Part shown: positions 1 through 8,990 of the stretch, one piece after another | Layout: the number at the start of each line of letters is the position of its first letter | Numbering within the stretch: position 1 is the first letter of the stretch | NCBI GenBank assembly: GCA_946527885.1 | Contig: CAMMYO010000003.1 | Coordinates: 1 to 59,074, forward strand | DNA from: an uncultured Candidatus Saccharibacteria bacterium | GTDB taxonomy: Bacteria > Patescibacteriota > Saccharimonadia > Saccharimonadales > Saccharimonadaceae | Direction of reading: 5' to 3' | Length of the DNA: 59,074 nt | Notes under the pieces: model-generated | Told to the model about the DNA's origin: nothing | Databases searched by the model: none | What the model saw: the letters and a program-made list of their open reading frames with translations, nothing else | Translations under genes and position numbers: made by a program

Positions 1-24
1 CACGAATAGTGCTACCATAAAAGC

Positions 25-540
25 ATGAGCAAGAAGAAGTCTGTATACAAAAATAATCTTTTGCCGTGGCTAGTTTTATTGCCGGCGGTTGCCGTTTTTT
101 CGTTTCGCGAAATCACTGGTGGGCATGCGATGGAATATCTCCTAAATTCCGGTATACTGCTTGCGCTGTTATTAATTAGTCTTCTTCCATCTTTTCGCAA
201 ATTTTGCGCCGAGTCTGCCCTAACTAGCTTATCTATTGCCACAATGCTCGGTTATTCCCTAGCAAACTCTCAAATACTTGGCGGTTCAGACGCCGCCAGT
301 ATCGCGATTTTTATCATTTGTGTAATTAGCGTACGTCTATTCTTTTTCCTGCAAAAGCAAACATTCGGCATCGGGCGAGCTTTATGCTTAGCGGGATGTT
401 TTGCCGCTATAGTTCTAATAACGCATATTCTTCATAATGATGGCTTTTCGCCTGATGATTTTTCCGTCGGAAGCGTTCTTCTTTCATTCCTATTGCCGTT
501 GATTGCTTCTCTACCGAGTCTCGAGAAACATAAAGCGTAG
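25..540 (+). CDS. hypothetical multi-pass membrane protein
   Basis: 171-aa ORF with several hydrophobic segments; -10-like TACCAT 6 nt before ATG. Confidence 0.7.
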   Translation: MSKKKSVYKNNLLPWLVLLPAVAVFSFREITGGHAMEYLLNSGILLALLLISLLPSFRKFCAESALTSLSIATMLGYSLANSQILGGSDAASIAIFIICVISVRLFFFLQKQTFGIGRALCLAGCFAAIVLITHILHNDGFSPDDFSVGSVLLSFLLPLIASLPSLEKHKA

Positions 541-557
541 CACAAATCAACAATAGA

Positions 558-1526
558 CTAAAGCTCGATGAGCTTCATGCAAGCGTCAACCAGCTCGCGC
601 AGAGTATCTTCGTAGTTTTCATAAATACGAAAACCGGCCGCGTAAGGATGGCCGCCGCCACCAAAGTAGCCAGCCAACTGGTCGGCCACTGGGGTCGCGG
701 TGCGGATTTTGCCGGTCAATTTGCCGTCTGGATAAGTCTTGATAGCGACCGCAATTTCGACGCCTTCGACGAGGCGCAATTCTTCAAGAATAAGCACATT
801 TGGATTGTATTCGTCAGAAAATTCCTGGATATCTTCGAACGGAATATGGACTGTAGCTAGCTTGCCATCGAGATGATATTCGACGCGCTTGATGAGGTCG
901 GCCTTGTAGTCGAGAATGCGGGCGGATTTCTTCGAGAAGTCGCGGCGGCGCTCCTCCATGTCGGCGATATTGGCGCCAGCATCAAGCATGTCGGCGCAAG
1001 CGCGGAAATCAGCAGAAGTTGTCGAGGCAGTCGTGAGACCAAGTGTATCGGACAAGATGCCATACATGAGATGCTCAGCACACTTGGCGTCGACAGCGAT
1101 TTTTTGGTCCTGGAAAATTTTATACAGGAGCGCGCAACAAGACGAAAGCGGCTCAATGATGGATTCGTACGGAAATTCGAGGTCTGGCGCGGTTTCGTGA
1201 TGATCGATGACGAAGGTCGGGGTTTGATAGAGGCAGTTGTGAATCGCAGTGTCGTCGAGAAGTTTCGAAAGTAGCACGGTCGAGGCAGTATCAACGATGA
1301 TGAGCGCGTCGGCCTTATACGGGAACTCGTTAGTTACTCTGCCCCAGCCATCGAAATAGCGCATATATTTCGGCACGTCGACCGGACAGTAGAGCGTGAC
1401 CTCCTTGTCGGCGAGGGCTTGCTCGAGCGCCAAAGCGGAACCCAGCGAATCACCGTCAGGATTTTCGGCCTGAATGACGCAGATATGATGCTTGTCTTTG
1501 ATGAATTCGCTGAATTTGTCGTACAT
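558..1526 (-). CDS. nrnA: DHH family phosphoesterase (NrnA-like oligoribonuclease / pAp phosphatase)
   Basis: Motifs NPDGDSLGSALAL, IIVDTA, VIDHHET and C-terminal GGGGHPYAAGF typical of DHH-DHHA1 proteins. Confidence 0.9.
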   Translation of the reverse strand: MYDKFSEFIKDKHHICVIQAENPDGDSLGSALALEQALADKEVTLYCPVDVPKYMRYFDGWGRVTNEFPYKADALIIVDTASTVLLSKLLDDTAIHNCLYQTPTFVIDHHETAPDLEFPYESIIEPLSSCCALLYKIFQDQKIAVDAKCAEHLMYGILSDTLGLTTASTTSADFRACADMLDAGANIADMEERRRDFSKKSARILDYKADLIKRVEYHLDGKLATVHIPFEDIQEFSDEYNPNVLILEELRLVEGVEIAVAIKTYPDGKLTGKIRTATPVADQLAGYFGGGGHPYAAGFRIYENYEDTLRELVDACMKLIEL

Positions 1527-1571
1527 GAGGATATTATAACAGATTCGGGAAGACGCGATATGGAGATGGTT

Positions 1572-3845
1572 TTACAGCGAGAATGCCTCCCATTCTCCAT
1601 CTATGTCGTATTCTGGCGTATCTTGAAGGTAGAAACTGTTATTCTTGACATTAATGATCCCGCCTTTAAGATTCAGGTTTGCATGATCGCGAATAAAGCG
1701 CTGTAGAGCTTCAGCCTTCTGACGCGTATGCTCATTGTCGGCCGTAAAGCCAGACTTTGTATCGTAAATACCGATCGAACCATCCTTGAAGCGGACAATA
1801 TAGTCTGGATAGAATGCCGCGCGGCGTCCTTTTTGGTTCTTATCAAGGAACTGGTATGGGACGGCGAAATAGCGCTCCATCTTTTCACCGTTTTTATACC
1901 ACCAATCGATTTGAGTACTTACATTTAGCATTTGCTCAAACTTTTCCTCGGTGCTAGGCGCATTTTTCTTGCGATAATATTGTGCCATTGCATTGTTTGG
2001 CGAGTGCGCAATCTCGTATTTTTCGCTAAATTCGTCTTGAGCGGGAATCATGAACGTTAATTCTTCCAACTCCCTATCGCGACGCTTCTTCATCTCGTCG
2101 CGATTAACGGAATCATAGATATCTAGAGCTCGATTGAAGATATCGGCAAAAATCCGCTGATTTTCCGCTGAGCAAGCGAGCATTTTTTGAACCAGTTCAA
2201 TATCTATATTAGCCTTATGAAACCACGAGTAAAGCGCGCCACAAACAACAGATTTGGTACGCGCCCAGTTCTTGAACTGACCCGTATAACTTCGGAGAAC
2301 CATATTGAAGATTCGCTCGATATTTGCCGCATCCATATTCACTTTCAGGGTCTCATATTCAGAAACTTCATAGCTATCCATGTTCTCAATGATTGCGTCA
2401 GCCACAATCGGCGCTTTTAGCTCATCGTCATAGATTTCGAGTTTGGCGTCGATTTTGTTGTAGCGATCTTCGCCCACAATCATCCTATCGTCAACATCGA
2501 AGACCTGATTGAGTACATTATCAAGAATCGGCTTAAAGTCAGCACGCAAGTTACCATAATCAGTGCGATGAATATAGACGCTCGGGAGCTCAATATTTTT
2601 GATTCCTTCGCGACGATAAGAAACTTGCATTTTGATCAGGTTTTTGGCGTCGGTGTCATTTTGATCGATTGTAATATCCGACAAATCCGTATAAACGTAA
2701 GCTCTGTTTAGCGCATCGTCAGAATAATGTTTTGCTTCAGGCATGCGCAAGATGCGACCAACCGTCTGAATGCGGAAGGTTTCCGACTTTGTATCGCGAA
2801 GCATTGCCATGACCTGAGCGCGCGGACAGTCCCATCCAAGCGCGATTGCTTGTTTAAAAATCAAAACATCTACCGGACTGTTCGGCTTCACGATATTCTC
2901 GAGATTTTGTTTATCATCAGATAGCCAAATCGCCATATTGCCATTAGAATAACGATAGTCCTTCTCGAGCAAGATACTTTCGATTATCTCCTTATCCTTC
3001 AAATCGAGATCGGACATTGCTTCCTTGTCGTTCGGGAGTTGAATTAAGAGCAGCGGATTAATATCAATTCCTTGTTCTTCGTAGCTTCTTGCAAGCTCGT
3101 TACGTTTATCGAGTGCGGCATTAATCACGACCTCGACTGCATTTTTAGCGTCATCGATATTCTTAGCGATTTGGTTATTGAGAAATATTTCTTTCTTGAT
3201 TAGCTCGCTATCAATAACGTCACTGAATTCCACTTCCGTCATATGATAATCGCCACCCATCATTACCGCTTTTGGCGTAGCGGAGATCTCGAAGACCAAA
3301 TCGGGCTTAATTACGTCGTGCACTATAGCCTGCGATTGTGGCCCATAAAACCCTCTATGACTTTCGTCGACTATTAGTATAATGCCTATCCCGGCATCGC
3401 GAGTAGCATCCAATACGTCTTGAAGGTTCTTTCCATCTTCGCCTCTTCGAACAGCCTTATTCGACCATTCGCCGTCCTTCTGTGTAAAGACCTTCTCCCA
3501 GTTCGTAAATAATATCGTGTTGTTTTTTAAGGCACCGGCGCTCATGGAGTCAACATTTATTAATCGATATTCCGTCTCCGACAGCCTATTTGACAGCTTC
3601 TTTAACGACTGCTCATGTAACTTGTTAGGCGCCGCCCAAATGATTACATATGGATGCAATTCAAAGAAGTCGGCAAGGTTCCGCAAAACTTCCGCCGCCA
3701 TAATTGTCTTGCCGGAGCCAGTAGGGCTTTTTAGGACAACTTCCGAGACTTTATCGTTCTCTCGCTGCTCTTTTTTTACGAGAAAATCGCGAATATATTC
3801 AGTCACTTCATTGATGGCCTCTATCTGGAATTCTTTCAGTGTCAT
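1572..3845 (-). CDS. res: type III restriction endonuclease, Res subunit
   Basis: SF2 helicase motif I KSPTGSGKTIMAAE, DESH box (IVDESHRGFYG), QTVGRILRMPE, C-terminal nuclease-like FYPDYIVRFKDG...YDTKSG; 4-nt overlap with mod. Confidence 0.92.
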   Translation of the reverse strand: MTLKEFQIEAINEVTEYIRDFLVKKEQRENDKVSEVVLKSPTGSGKTIMAAEVLRNLADFFELHPYVIIWAAPNKLHEQSLKKLSNRLSETEYRLINVDSMSAGALKNNTILFTNWEKVFTQKDGEWSNKAVRRGEDGKNLQDVLDATRDAGIGIILIVDESHRGFYGPQSQAIVHDVIKPDLVFEISATPKAVMMGGDYHMTEVEFSDVIDSELIKKEIFLNNQIAKNIDDAKNAVEVVINAALDKRNELARSYEEQGIDINPLLLIQLPNDKEAMSDLDLKDKEIIESILLEKDYRYSNGNMAIWLSDDKQNLENIVKPNSPVDVLIFKQAIALGWDCPRAQVMAMLRDTKSETFRIQTVGRILRMPEAKHYSDDALNRAYVYTDLSDITIDQNDTDAKNLIKMQVSYRREGIKNIELPSVYIHRTDYGNLRADFKPILDNVLNQVFDVDDRMIVGEDRYNKIDAKLEIYDDELKAPIVADAIIENMDSYEVSEYETLKVNMDAANIERIFNMVLRSYTGQFKNWARTKSVVCGALYSWFHKANIDIELVQKMLACSAENQRIFADIFNRALDIYDSVNRDEMKKRRDRELEELTFMIPAQDEFSEKYEIAHSPNNAMAQYYRKKNAPSTEEKFEQMLNVSTQIDWWYKNGEKMERYFAVPYQFLDKNQKGRRAAFYPDYIVRFKDGSIGIYDTKSGFTADNEHTRQKAEALQRFIRDHANLNLKGGIINVKNNSFYLQDTPEYDIDGEWEAFSL

Positions 3846-5692
3846 GCATCCTCCTTCTTTGTCTCGGCGACGATATTTGCATAAGTTTTTAATAGACCTT
3901 CCGGTATCGCTACGAATTCGATTTCGAAATCAGCGTCAAAATCATCATCAAACGCATCACGGCTATACGAGAAAACATAGAGTTTAGTCGGTAGATTATC
4001 GGGATTCTTATCTTTTATCTGCTCAATGATTTCTTCGAGCGCAAACGGCTCAAAAACCATTCCAACGAATCGCTCGCTATTTCGATACAGCACAAAATCT
4101 TCATTAGCATCTAGCTGACCAAATGAGTTTTCCTTAACTTGGATAATGTCTTCCAGATAGTTGACAATTTCGAGGCGATTAGCGTCGACGCTTTGCTTCT
4201 TTTCGACGTGGTTGATTTTGTAGTAGCGTAAATTCGCTGGAATTCCATCCGAATATTTACTTCCATCCTGACGCTTGCCAGTAATCACAGTCATTACGCG
4301 CGGATAAGTAATATCCTCCGCAATTCTCGTTGGATCTGGCCCCTTATCACCATTGTTCGTGCAAAGAATAAACCGACGATGACCACCGTCCTTTTTGTTA
4401 AGCTCAAGAATAGCTTGACCAGTCGTCCCCGAACCAGCAAAGAAATCTAACACTAGCGCATTTCTATTATTGACGGCTCCTAATAGTTTCTTCATTAAAA
4501 ATAATGGCTTAGGATTATCAAATAAATCACTTTTAGAGACACTACGCAAATCGTCAATACCGTTACCCGCATATGACACTAAGTCTGATAATGTTTGAGT
4601 TAAGAAATCTCCTAATTTATACTTCCGGTTCGGTATAGTCTTTTCATCTTTTCCGAACAGAATATTTCCCTGGGCGATTAATTCATTCATCGTTTCTTCT
4701 TTGTTTCGCCAACCAGTCTTAGGGCAAGCGCAAGGCTTTTTCGTTAGCGGATGCATGATTGGATATTTATTCTTACTATCCTTTGGGGCAGCCAAAGAAA
4801 CCGGACGAAAAACATCACCATTTTCATCTATATATCTATACGCTTTCTCTCCCTCAAGAAATGGTTGCTGTTTTAGCCATTTCCAAAAATCATCATTCGC
4901 GTCATCTAAGGAATAGACTTTACTAAAGTCTTTTTCGTTGATTTTTGCCCCTAACTTTATACTTTCTTTAATGCAATCGGGCAGCATCTTCTTTCCCACC
5001 TTATTATGAAGCTGTCTCGCCTTAGCGATCATTTGGCCAGCATTATCTTTTTCGGTTCGCAATTCTTTTGTAAACTGAAGATTCTTTCCGTAACAAAGAA
5101 TATATTCAGTCACCGAAGATATCGTCTTCGAGTTTCCTTTCGGGTTTCTTTTGTCCCAGGTAATATTAGCAATAAAGCTATCAGGCATTATTTCATCCAT
5201 CAATATTTTTAATGCAGCATATTCATGTTCGTCGATCGAGATAAAAATAACACCATCGTCTCTTAGTAGGTTCTTTGCTAGCTTTAATCTTGGCTCCATA
5301 AAGCTCAGCCACTTACTATGACGGAATACGTCATCAGGATCTACATAATCATCGTTATAAATAAAGTCTTTATTATTAGTGTTATATGGCGGATCGATAT
5401 AAATCACATCCACCTTGCCGGCATGCGTATAGTTCAAAATCGACAACGCTTCAAAGTTGTCGCCTTCAATAATCAAATTCGTTGGTTCGCCCGGCGCATT
5501 CTCGATGCGTTTCTCTGTCACTTCCTGAAGATACGGCTGTTGAGTTTCAAAATCCTCAATCACCTGTTCTTTTTTATGCTCCCAGACTAGGCCATATTTC
5601 TTCGACTTTTTTAGCCGTTTAATTTCTGCCAAAAGTTCTTCGCGCGAATAATCGGCATACTTATCCGCCGGCACAGTTTGCTCATTACTCAT
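3842..5692 (-). CDS. mod: type III DNA methyltransferase, Mod subunit
   Basis: DPPY motif (IYIDPPYNTNN) and FxGxG-like LDFFAGSGTTGQAI; start set at MSNEQTVPADKY because the upstream ORF extension lies in the structured leader. Confidence 0.92.
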   Translation of the reverse strand: MSNEQTVPADKYADYSREELLAEIKRLKKSKKYGLVWEHKKEQVIEDFETQQPYLQEVTEKRIENAPGEPTNLIIEGDNFEALSILNYTHAGKVDVIYIDPPYNTNNKDFIYNDDYVDPDDVFRHSKWLSFMEPRLKLAKNLLRDDGVIFISIDEHEYAALKILMDEIMPDSFIANITWDKRNPKGNSKTISSVTEYILCYGKNLQFTKELRTEKDNAGQMIAKARQLHNKVGKKMLPDCIKESIKLGAKINEKDFSKVYSLDDANDDFWKWLKQQPFLEGEKAYRYIDENGDVFRPVSLAAPKDSKNKYPIMHPLTKKPCACPKTGWRNKEETMNELIAQGNILFGKDEKTIPNRKYKLGDFLTQTLSDLVSYAGNGIDDLRSVSKSDLFDNPKPLFLMKKLLGAVNNRNALVLDFFAGSGTTGQAILELNKKDGGHRRFILCTNNGDKGPDPTRIAEDITYPRVMTVITGKRQDGSKYSDGIPANLRYYKINHVEKKQSVDANRLEIVNYLEDIIQVKENSFGQLDANEDFVLYRNSERFVGMVFEPFALEEIIEQIKDKNPDNLPTKLYVFSYSRDAFDDDFDADFEIEFVAIPEGLLKTYANIVAETKKEDA

Positions 5693-5957
5693 TACGTAGG
5701 TTCCAATTACGTTTGATAGCGGCCGCCGCCAGGGTGCTCCGCAGTGATTGCGTGCTGAAACAAAAATTCCAGCCCCTACTCGCGTCGGCTGGAACCTACG
5801 ATTTTCACATTTGAGCAAAAACTATAGACCGGCGCTCGTGAAGAGCTGGAATTCTTAGTTTTTGCTCTGCGAAAAAGATCGCATTTGTTCAAATGTGCAA
5901 TAAAATTCAATCGTTGGTTCCACCTATAATTATAGCATCGGCAAGAGATTAAACAAA
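5693..5957 (-). promoter_or_regulatory. mod-res promoter and structured attenuator-like leader
   Basis: - strand TTGTTT (5956-5951), 16-nt spacer, TGC-TATAAT (5934-5929); ~230-nt leader with nested inverted repeats and an intrinsic terminator before the ATG. Confidence 0.6.
5762..5794 (-). terminator. intrinsic terminator inside the mod leader
   Basis: - strand TTCCAGCC-GACGCGAGTAGG-GGCTGGAA followed by TTTTTG. Confidence 0.6.
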
Positions 5958-6156
5958 CAAAAATACACCAATATGACACATATTTTTAATTCGTGCAAAT
6001 ATATTGCACTTACGCTTTAGCAAAACAGCAAATACTAGTATTCTACCCGCACGGGGCTAAGGTTTGTCCCGTTACGCAAGTAATCGAACTCGCCTCGCGG
6101 GGGCTTGATGAACGGTATTCTAGGCTCTACTAGAGTCCTCGAAGAAAGGAGTAACG

Positions 6157-6243
6157 ATGCGCGTCCGCATTACGCTGTGGCGTGTGGAGATTACGTTTGG
6201 ACTTTGTTTGAAGACGAAGCGTAAAAAAGTTGCTCAGCGCTAA
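6157..6243 (+). CDS. 28-aa small basic protein candidate (MRVRITLWRVEITFGLCLKTKRKKVAQR)
   Basis: Strong SD (GAAAGGAG) 6 nt before ATG, in-frame TAA, hairpin AGTTGC...GCAACT at the stop. Confidence 0.45.
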   Translation: MRVRITLWRVEITFGLCLKTKRKKVAQR

Positions 6244-6371
6244 GCCGGGCAACTAAACCACATTAACGCGTTTCCTAGAGGCGCGTCCTGTCATACATTA
6301 TAACAAACATCACGGCAGAAACAACTTACGTTTTGCGCCGCCAAGAGATGTGATATAATAGTTCCATCCTT

Positions 6372-6447
6372 AGGGGCATAGCTCAGTTGGTAGAGCACTG
6401 GTCTCCAAAACCAGGTGTCGCGAGTTCGAGTCTTGCTGCCCCTGCCA
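6372..6447 (+). tRNA. trnW: tRNA-Trp (anticodon CCA)
   Basis: Cloverleaf: acceptor AGGGGCA/TGCCCCT, D-arm GCTC AGTTGGTA GAGC, anticodon arm CTGGT CTCCAAA ACCAG, T-arm GCGAG TTCGAGT CTTGC, encoded CCA end. Confidence 0.95.
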
Positions 6448-6455
6448 TTTTTTAG

Positions 6456-6476
6456 ATAGCCTAAGGGCTATTTTTT
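6456..6476 (+). terminator. intrinsic terminator after tRNA-Trp
   Basis: ATAGCC...GGCTAT followed by T6. Confidence 0.75.
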
Positions 6477-6595
6477 GTTTATTCTTACCCTTGCGGAATT
6501 CCGAAAAAGATGTTAAAATTATATACATTCGCGCTCGCGCCCTCTCGAATCGCAAGCGTCGATGTATCTTACAATTCCATAAGGAGGACAAGTCT

Positions 6596-7633
6596 ATGAA
6601 TATGGAAACGCCTATCATCACCCGCCAGCTCGAAGCTGCAGTTGACTGCATTGCAAAGCACGGACACAAATATCCGCATGCAGCATACGAGCACTTTGGA
6701 CTCATTAAGAGCCATCTCGAAAGAAGCTACCTGCGTTGCTTCAATGATAAGTTCGACGTCGGCGAGATGCAGACTGAAATCCACGATGCCATCACAAGCA
6801 TCGCAGCAGAAGCACGTCCGCAGCTCGAAAAGCTCATTCATAACAACAAGGCGAAGGCGAGCCCCTACGCCGATGCAAAATACGTGTTGCACCTGCTCGA
6901 CAGGTTGCACGCATCGCCCTGGGACGAGGAGAACGACATTGTTCTGATTCAGGCGAAATGGTGTCTCGAGAAGCTCATCAGATACAAGAAGACTCTCGAA
7001 ACCAAGGGCGGTCATCACCTGCCGGTAATCCATGAACTCAGAAATGCTACGAACCATGCAAAAGCACTGATCGATTCCCTGAATAACAATCTCCGCACCC
7101 AGAGCAGCATCGACGACGCATACAATGTCATGCAGACTCAGTGCTATCTCATGGGCAAGCTGGTGGGCTCGGTACCGCCGTCTATGCTCGGTGTGTTTTG
7201 GGATCAGTTCGATCCCGGAATCTACGGCCACGACCAGAAGCTGGAGTCTCTCTACAAAGAAACCAGAGACCAGATTGAAGAAATGCACGACAAAAACTAC
7301 TCTCTCGAAGAGTGGTATACTGCTGGTCTTGATCTGCTGGACGCCGCTACGCATTGCGAGCTGGGGCTGGCAAAATACAGCGATTACACCCCACTGCTGC
7401 GCAGAGCGTTCAAGTACTGCAAGAGAGGCATCGAATTCACAATGATTGAACTCGTCGCCATTATTCACGGAGACAACAGCAACAACAAGCTCTGGGCAAC
7501 TCGCCTGCTGCGCAGAGCCACCGAACTGATGGATGAGTTCAGACAGAAGAGTCGTAGCATTGAACCCATGGCGCATATCACGCTCGATATGGTTGGAGCC
7601 ATGGAGCTGTGCGGGGTTTACTGTTCCGCTTGA
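6596..7633 (+). CDS. hypothetical helical protein (orphan)
   Basis: SD TAAGGAGG before ATG; upstream TTGCGG-17-TAAAAT; intrinsic terminator directly downstream; no recognisable domain. Confidence 0.75.
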   Translation: MNMETPIITRQLEAAVDCIAKHGHKYPHAAYEHFGLIKSHLERSYLRCFNDKFDVGEMQTEIHDAITSIAAEARPQLEKLIHNNKAKASPYADAKYVLHLLDRLHASPWDEENDIVLIQAKWCLEKLIRYKKTLETKGGHHLPVIHELRNATNHAKALIDSLNNNLRTQSSIDDAYNVMQTQCYLMGKLVGSVPPSMLGVFWDQFDPGIYGHDQKLESLYKETRDQIEEMHDKNYSLEEWYTAGLDLLDAATHCELGLAKYSDYTPLLRRAFKYCKRGIEFTMIELVAIIHGDNSNNKLWATRLLRRATELMDEFRQKSRSIEPMAHITLDMVGAMELCGVYCSA

Positions 7634-7656
7634 TGTCCATATACCTCCTTTCGCAG

Positions 7657-7684
7657 AGCCCTGGACTTCGGTCCGGGGCTTTTT
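7657..7684 (+). terminator. intrinsic terminator
   Basis: AGCCCTGGAC-TTCG-GTCCGGGGCT-TTTT. Confidence 0.85.
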
Positions 7685-7708
7685 CATGCGCAATGCTATA
7701 ATGGCAAT

Positions 7709-8968
7709 ATGTTTACAAAACTGGGGCAAAAATTGACAACCGGGCAGCAAGCTGCGCTCGACGCGATGCTGAATGGCCAGAATGTCTTTTTGACGGGCGA
7801 CGCCGGCACTGGTAAATCCCACGTTTTGCAAGAATATCTCAAAAAAGTCAGCAAGCGCAAAAACGTTATTTGTTGCGCGCCGACCGGAATTGCGGCGCTG
7901 CGGCTGAAGAATGGTGCAACGATTCACCGCGCATTTCGTCTGCCGTTCCTGCAAGCTTATGACTACCACAAACACGCGCACCCGACTGACGAAATTCTAA
8001 ACGCCGACGTAATTGTGATCGACGAAATTTCGATGTGCCGCGTCGATTTGTTTGACTACATCGCAGAAATCATTTTTGAAGCCAACGAAAAAACCGGCTA
8101 CGAGCGCCAAGTGATTGTAGTGGGTGACTTTTTTCAGCTGCCGCCGGTTTTGCGTAGTGACGAGCGCGAAGTTTTGCGTTACAAGTATCCCGAAATTAGT
8201 GCTGGCTTTTGCTTTGCGGGTGTAAACTGGGAGCGATTCGGCTTCATGCCTTTTGTTTTGACCGAAGTAATTCGCCAATCGGAGCCGGAATATGTCGCCA
8301 TGCTAAACCATGCACGCATTGGCAATCGTGAATGTTTACAGTATTTCAACGAACGCGCGATTTCAAATGGCGAGATTCCACATGACGCCATTTGCCTCGT
8401 GCCGACCAATGCGAAAGCTGCCGCAATTAACAAGATGCGCCTAGCCGAGCTCGATGGCGATGCGCAAGTTTTTGCTGCGCGCTTTGATGGCACCGTAAAT
8501 GCCGGCGATAAATGCGCTGAAGATGAACTGATTTTGAAGCCGCAAGCGCGCGTAATTGCGCTCTGCAACGATCTCGAGTATAAAAATGGACAAACCGGCA
8601 CCGTCAAGCGCCTCTATAACGACCATGTAACCGTCGCTTGGGATAACGGTCGCAGTTCAGACGTCGAATGGCACGATTGGAACATCATGCGCCCGCAATG
8701 GGATGGCGAAGTGATTAAGCATGAAATCGTAGGAACCTTCACGCAGCTGCCACTCCGGCTAGCCTACGCGATTACGATTCACAAAAGCCAGGGGCAAACT
8801 TATGCCAAAGCGAACATCGATCCGCTCTGCTTCGATATTGGCCAGCTCTATGTTGCCCTGTCACGCTGCGAAACAATCGAAGGGCTGAGTTTGATGAGGC
8901 GCGCCTACCCTGGCGCATTGCGCAGCTCTGAAGAAGTGGCGAATTTCTACGCACGGCTCGAAGCCTAG
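7709..8968 (+). CDS. Pif1/RecD-like helicase (SF1B)
   Basis: Walker A GDAGTGKS, VIVIDEISM, ...VVGDFFQLPPV, and C-terminal YAITIHKSQGQTY / YVALSR. Confidence 0.92.
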   Translation: MFTKLGQKLTTGQQAALDAMLNGQNVFLTGDAGTGKSHVLQEYLKKVSKRKNVICCAPTGIAALRLKNGATIHRAFRLPFLQAYDYHKHAHPTDEILNADVIVIDEISMCRVDLFDYIAEIIFEANEKTGYERQVIVVGDFFQLPPVLRSDEREVLRYKYPEISAGFCFAGVNWERFGFMPFVLTEVIRQSEPEYVAMLNHARIGNRECLQYFNERAISNGEIPHDAICLVPTNAKAAAINKMRLAELDGDAQVFAARFDGTVNAGDKCAEDELILKPQARVIALCNDLEYKNGQTGTVKRLYNDHVTVAWDNGRSSDVEWHDWNIMRPQWDGEVIKHEIVGTFTQLPLRLAYAITIHKSQGQTYAKANIDPLCFDIGQLYVALSRCETIEGLSLMRRAYPGALRSSEEVANFYARLEA

Positions 8969-8990
8969 CGCTATTTGCTATACTTGATTT

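Noticed and set aside
1572-5692. Defence island beyond RM
   Set aside because: Only the type III mod-res pair is recognisable; neighbouring genes (nrnA, tRNA, helicase) do not form a known defence system.
5693-5818. N-terminal extension of the mod ORF (MLKCENRRFQPTRVGAG...)
   Set aside because: Translates through the leader terminator hairpin and inverted repeats; MSNEQTVPADKY is the sensible start.
5695-5922. T-box riboswitch (TGGAACC motifs resemble the T-box core)
   Set aside because: Motif order is wrong (one copy at the transcript 5' end, one at the ATG), no convincing specifier stem, and the downstream genes are not amino-acid related.
6569-7981. 470-aa - strand ORF antisense to the orphan gene and helicase start
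   Set aside because: Spans two + strand genes that have SD/-10 signals and terminators; composition looks like a mirror frame.
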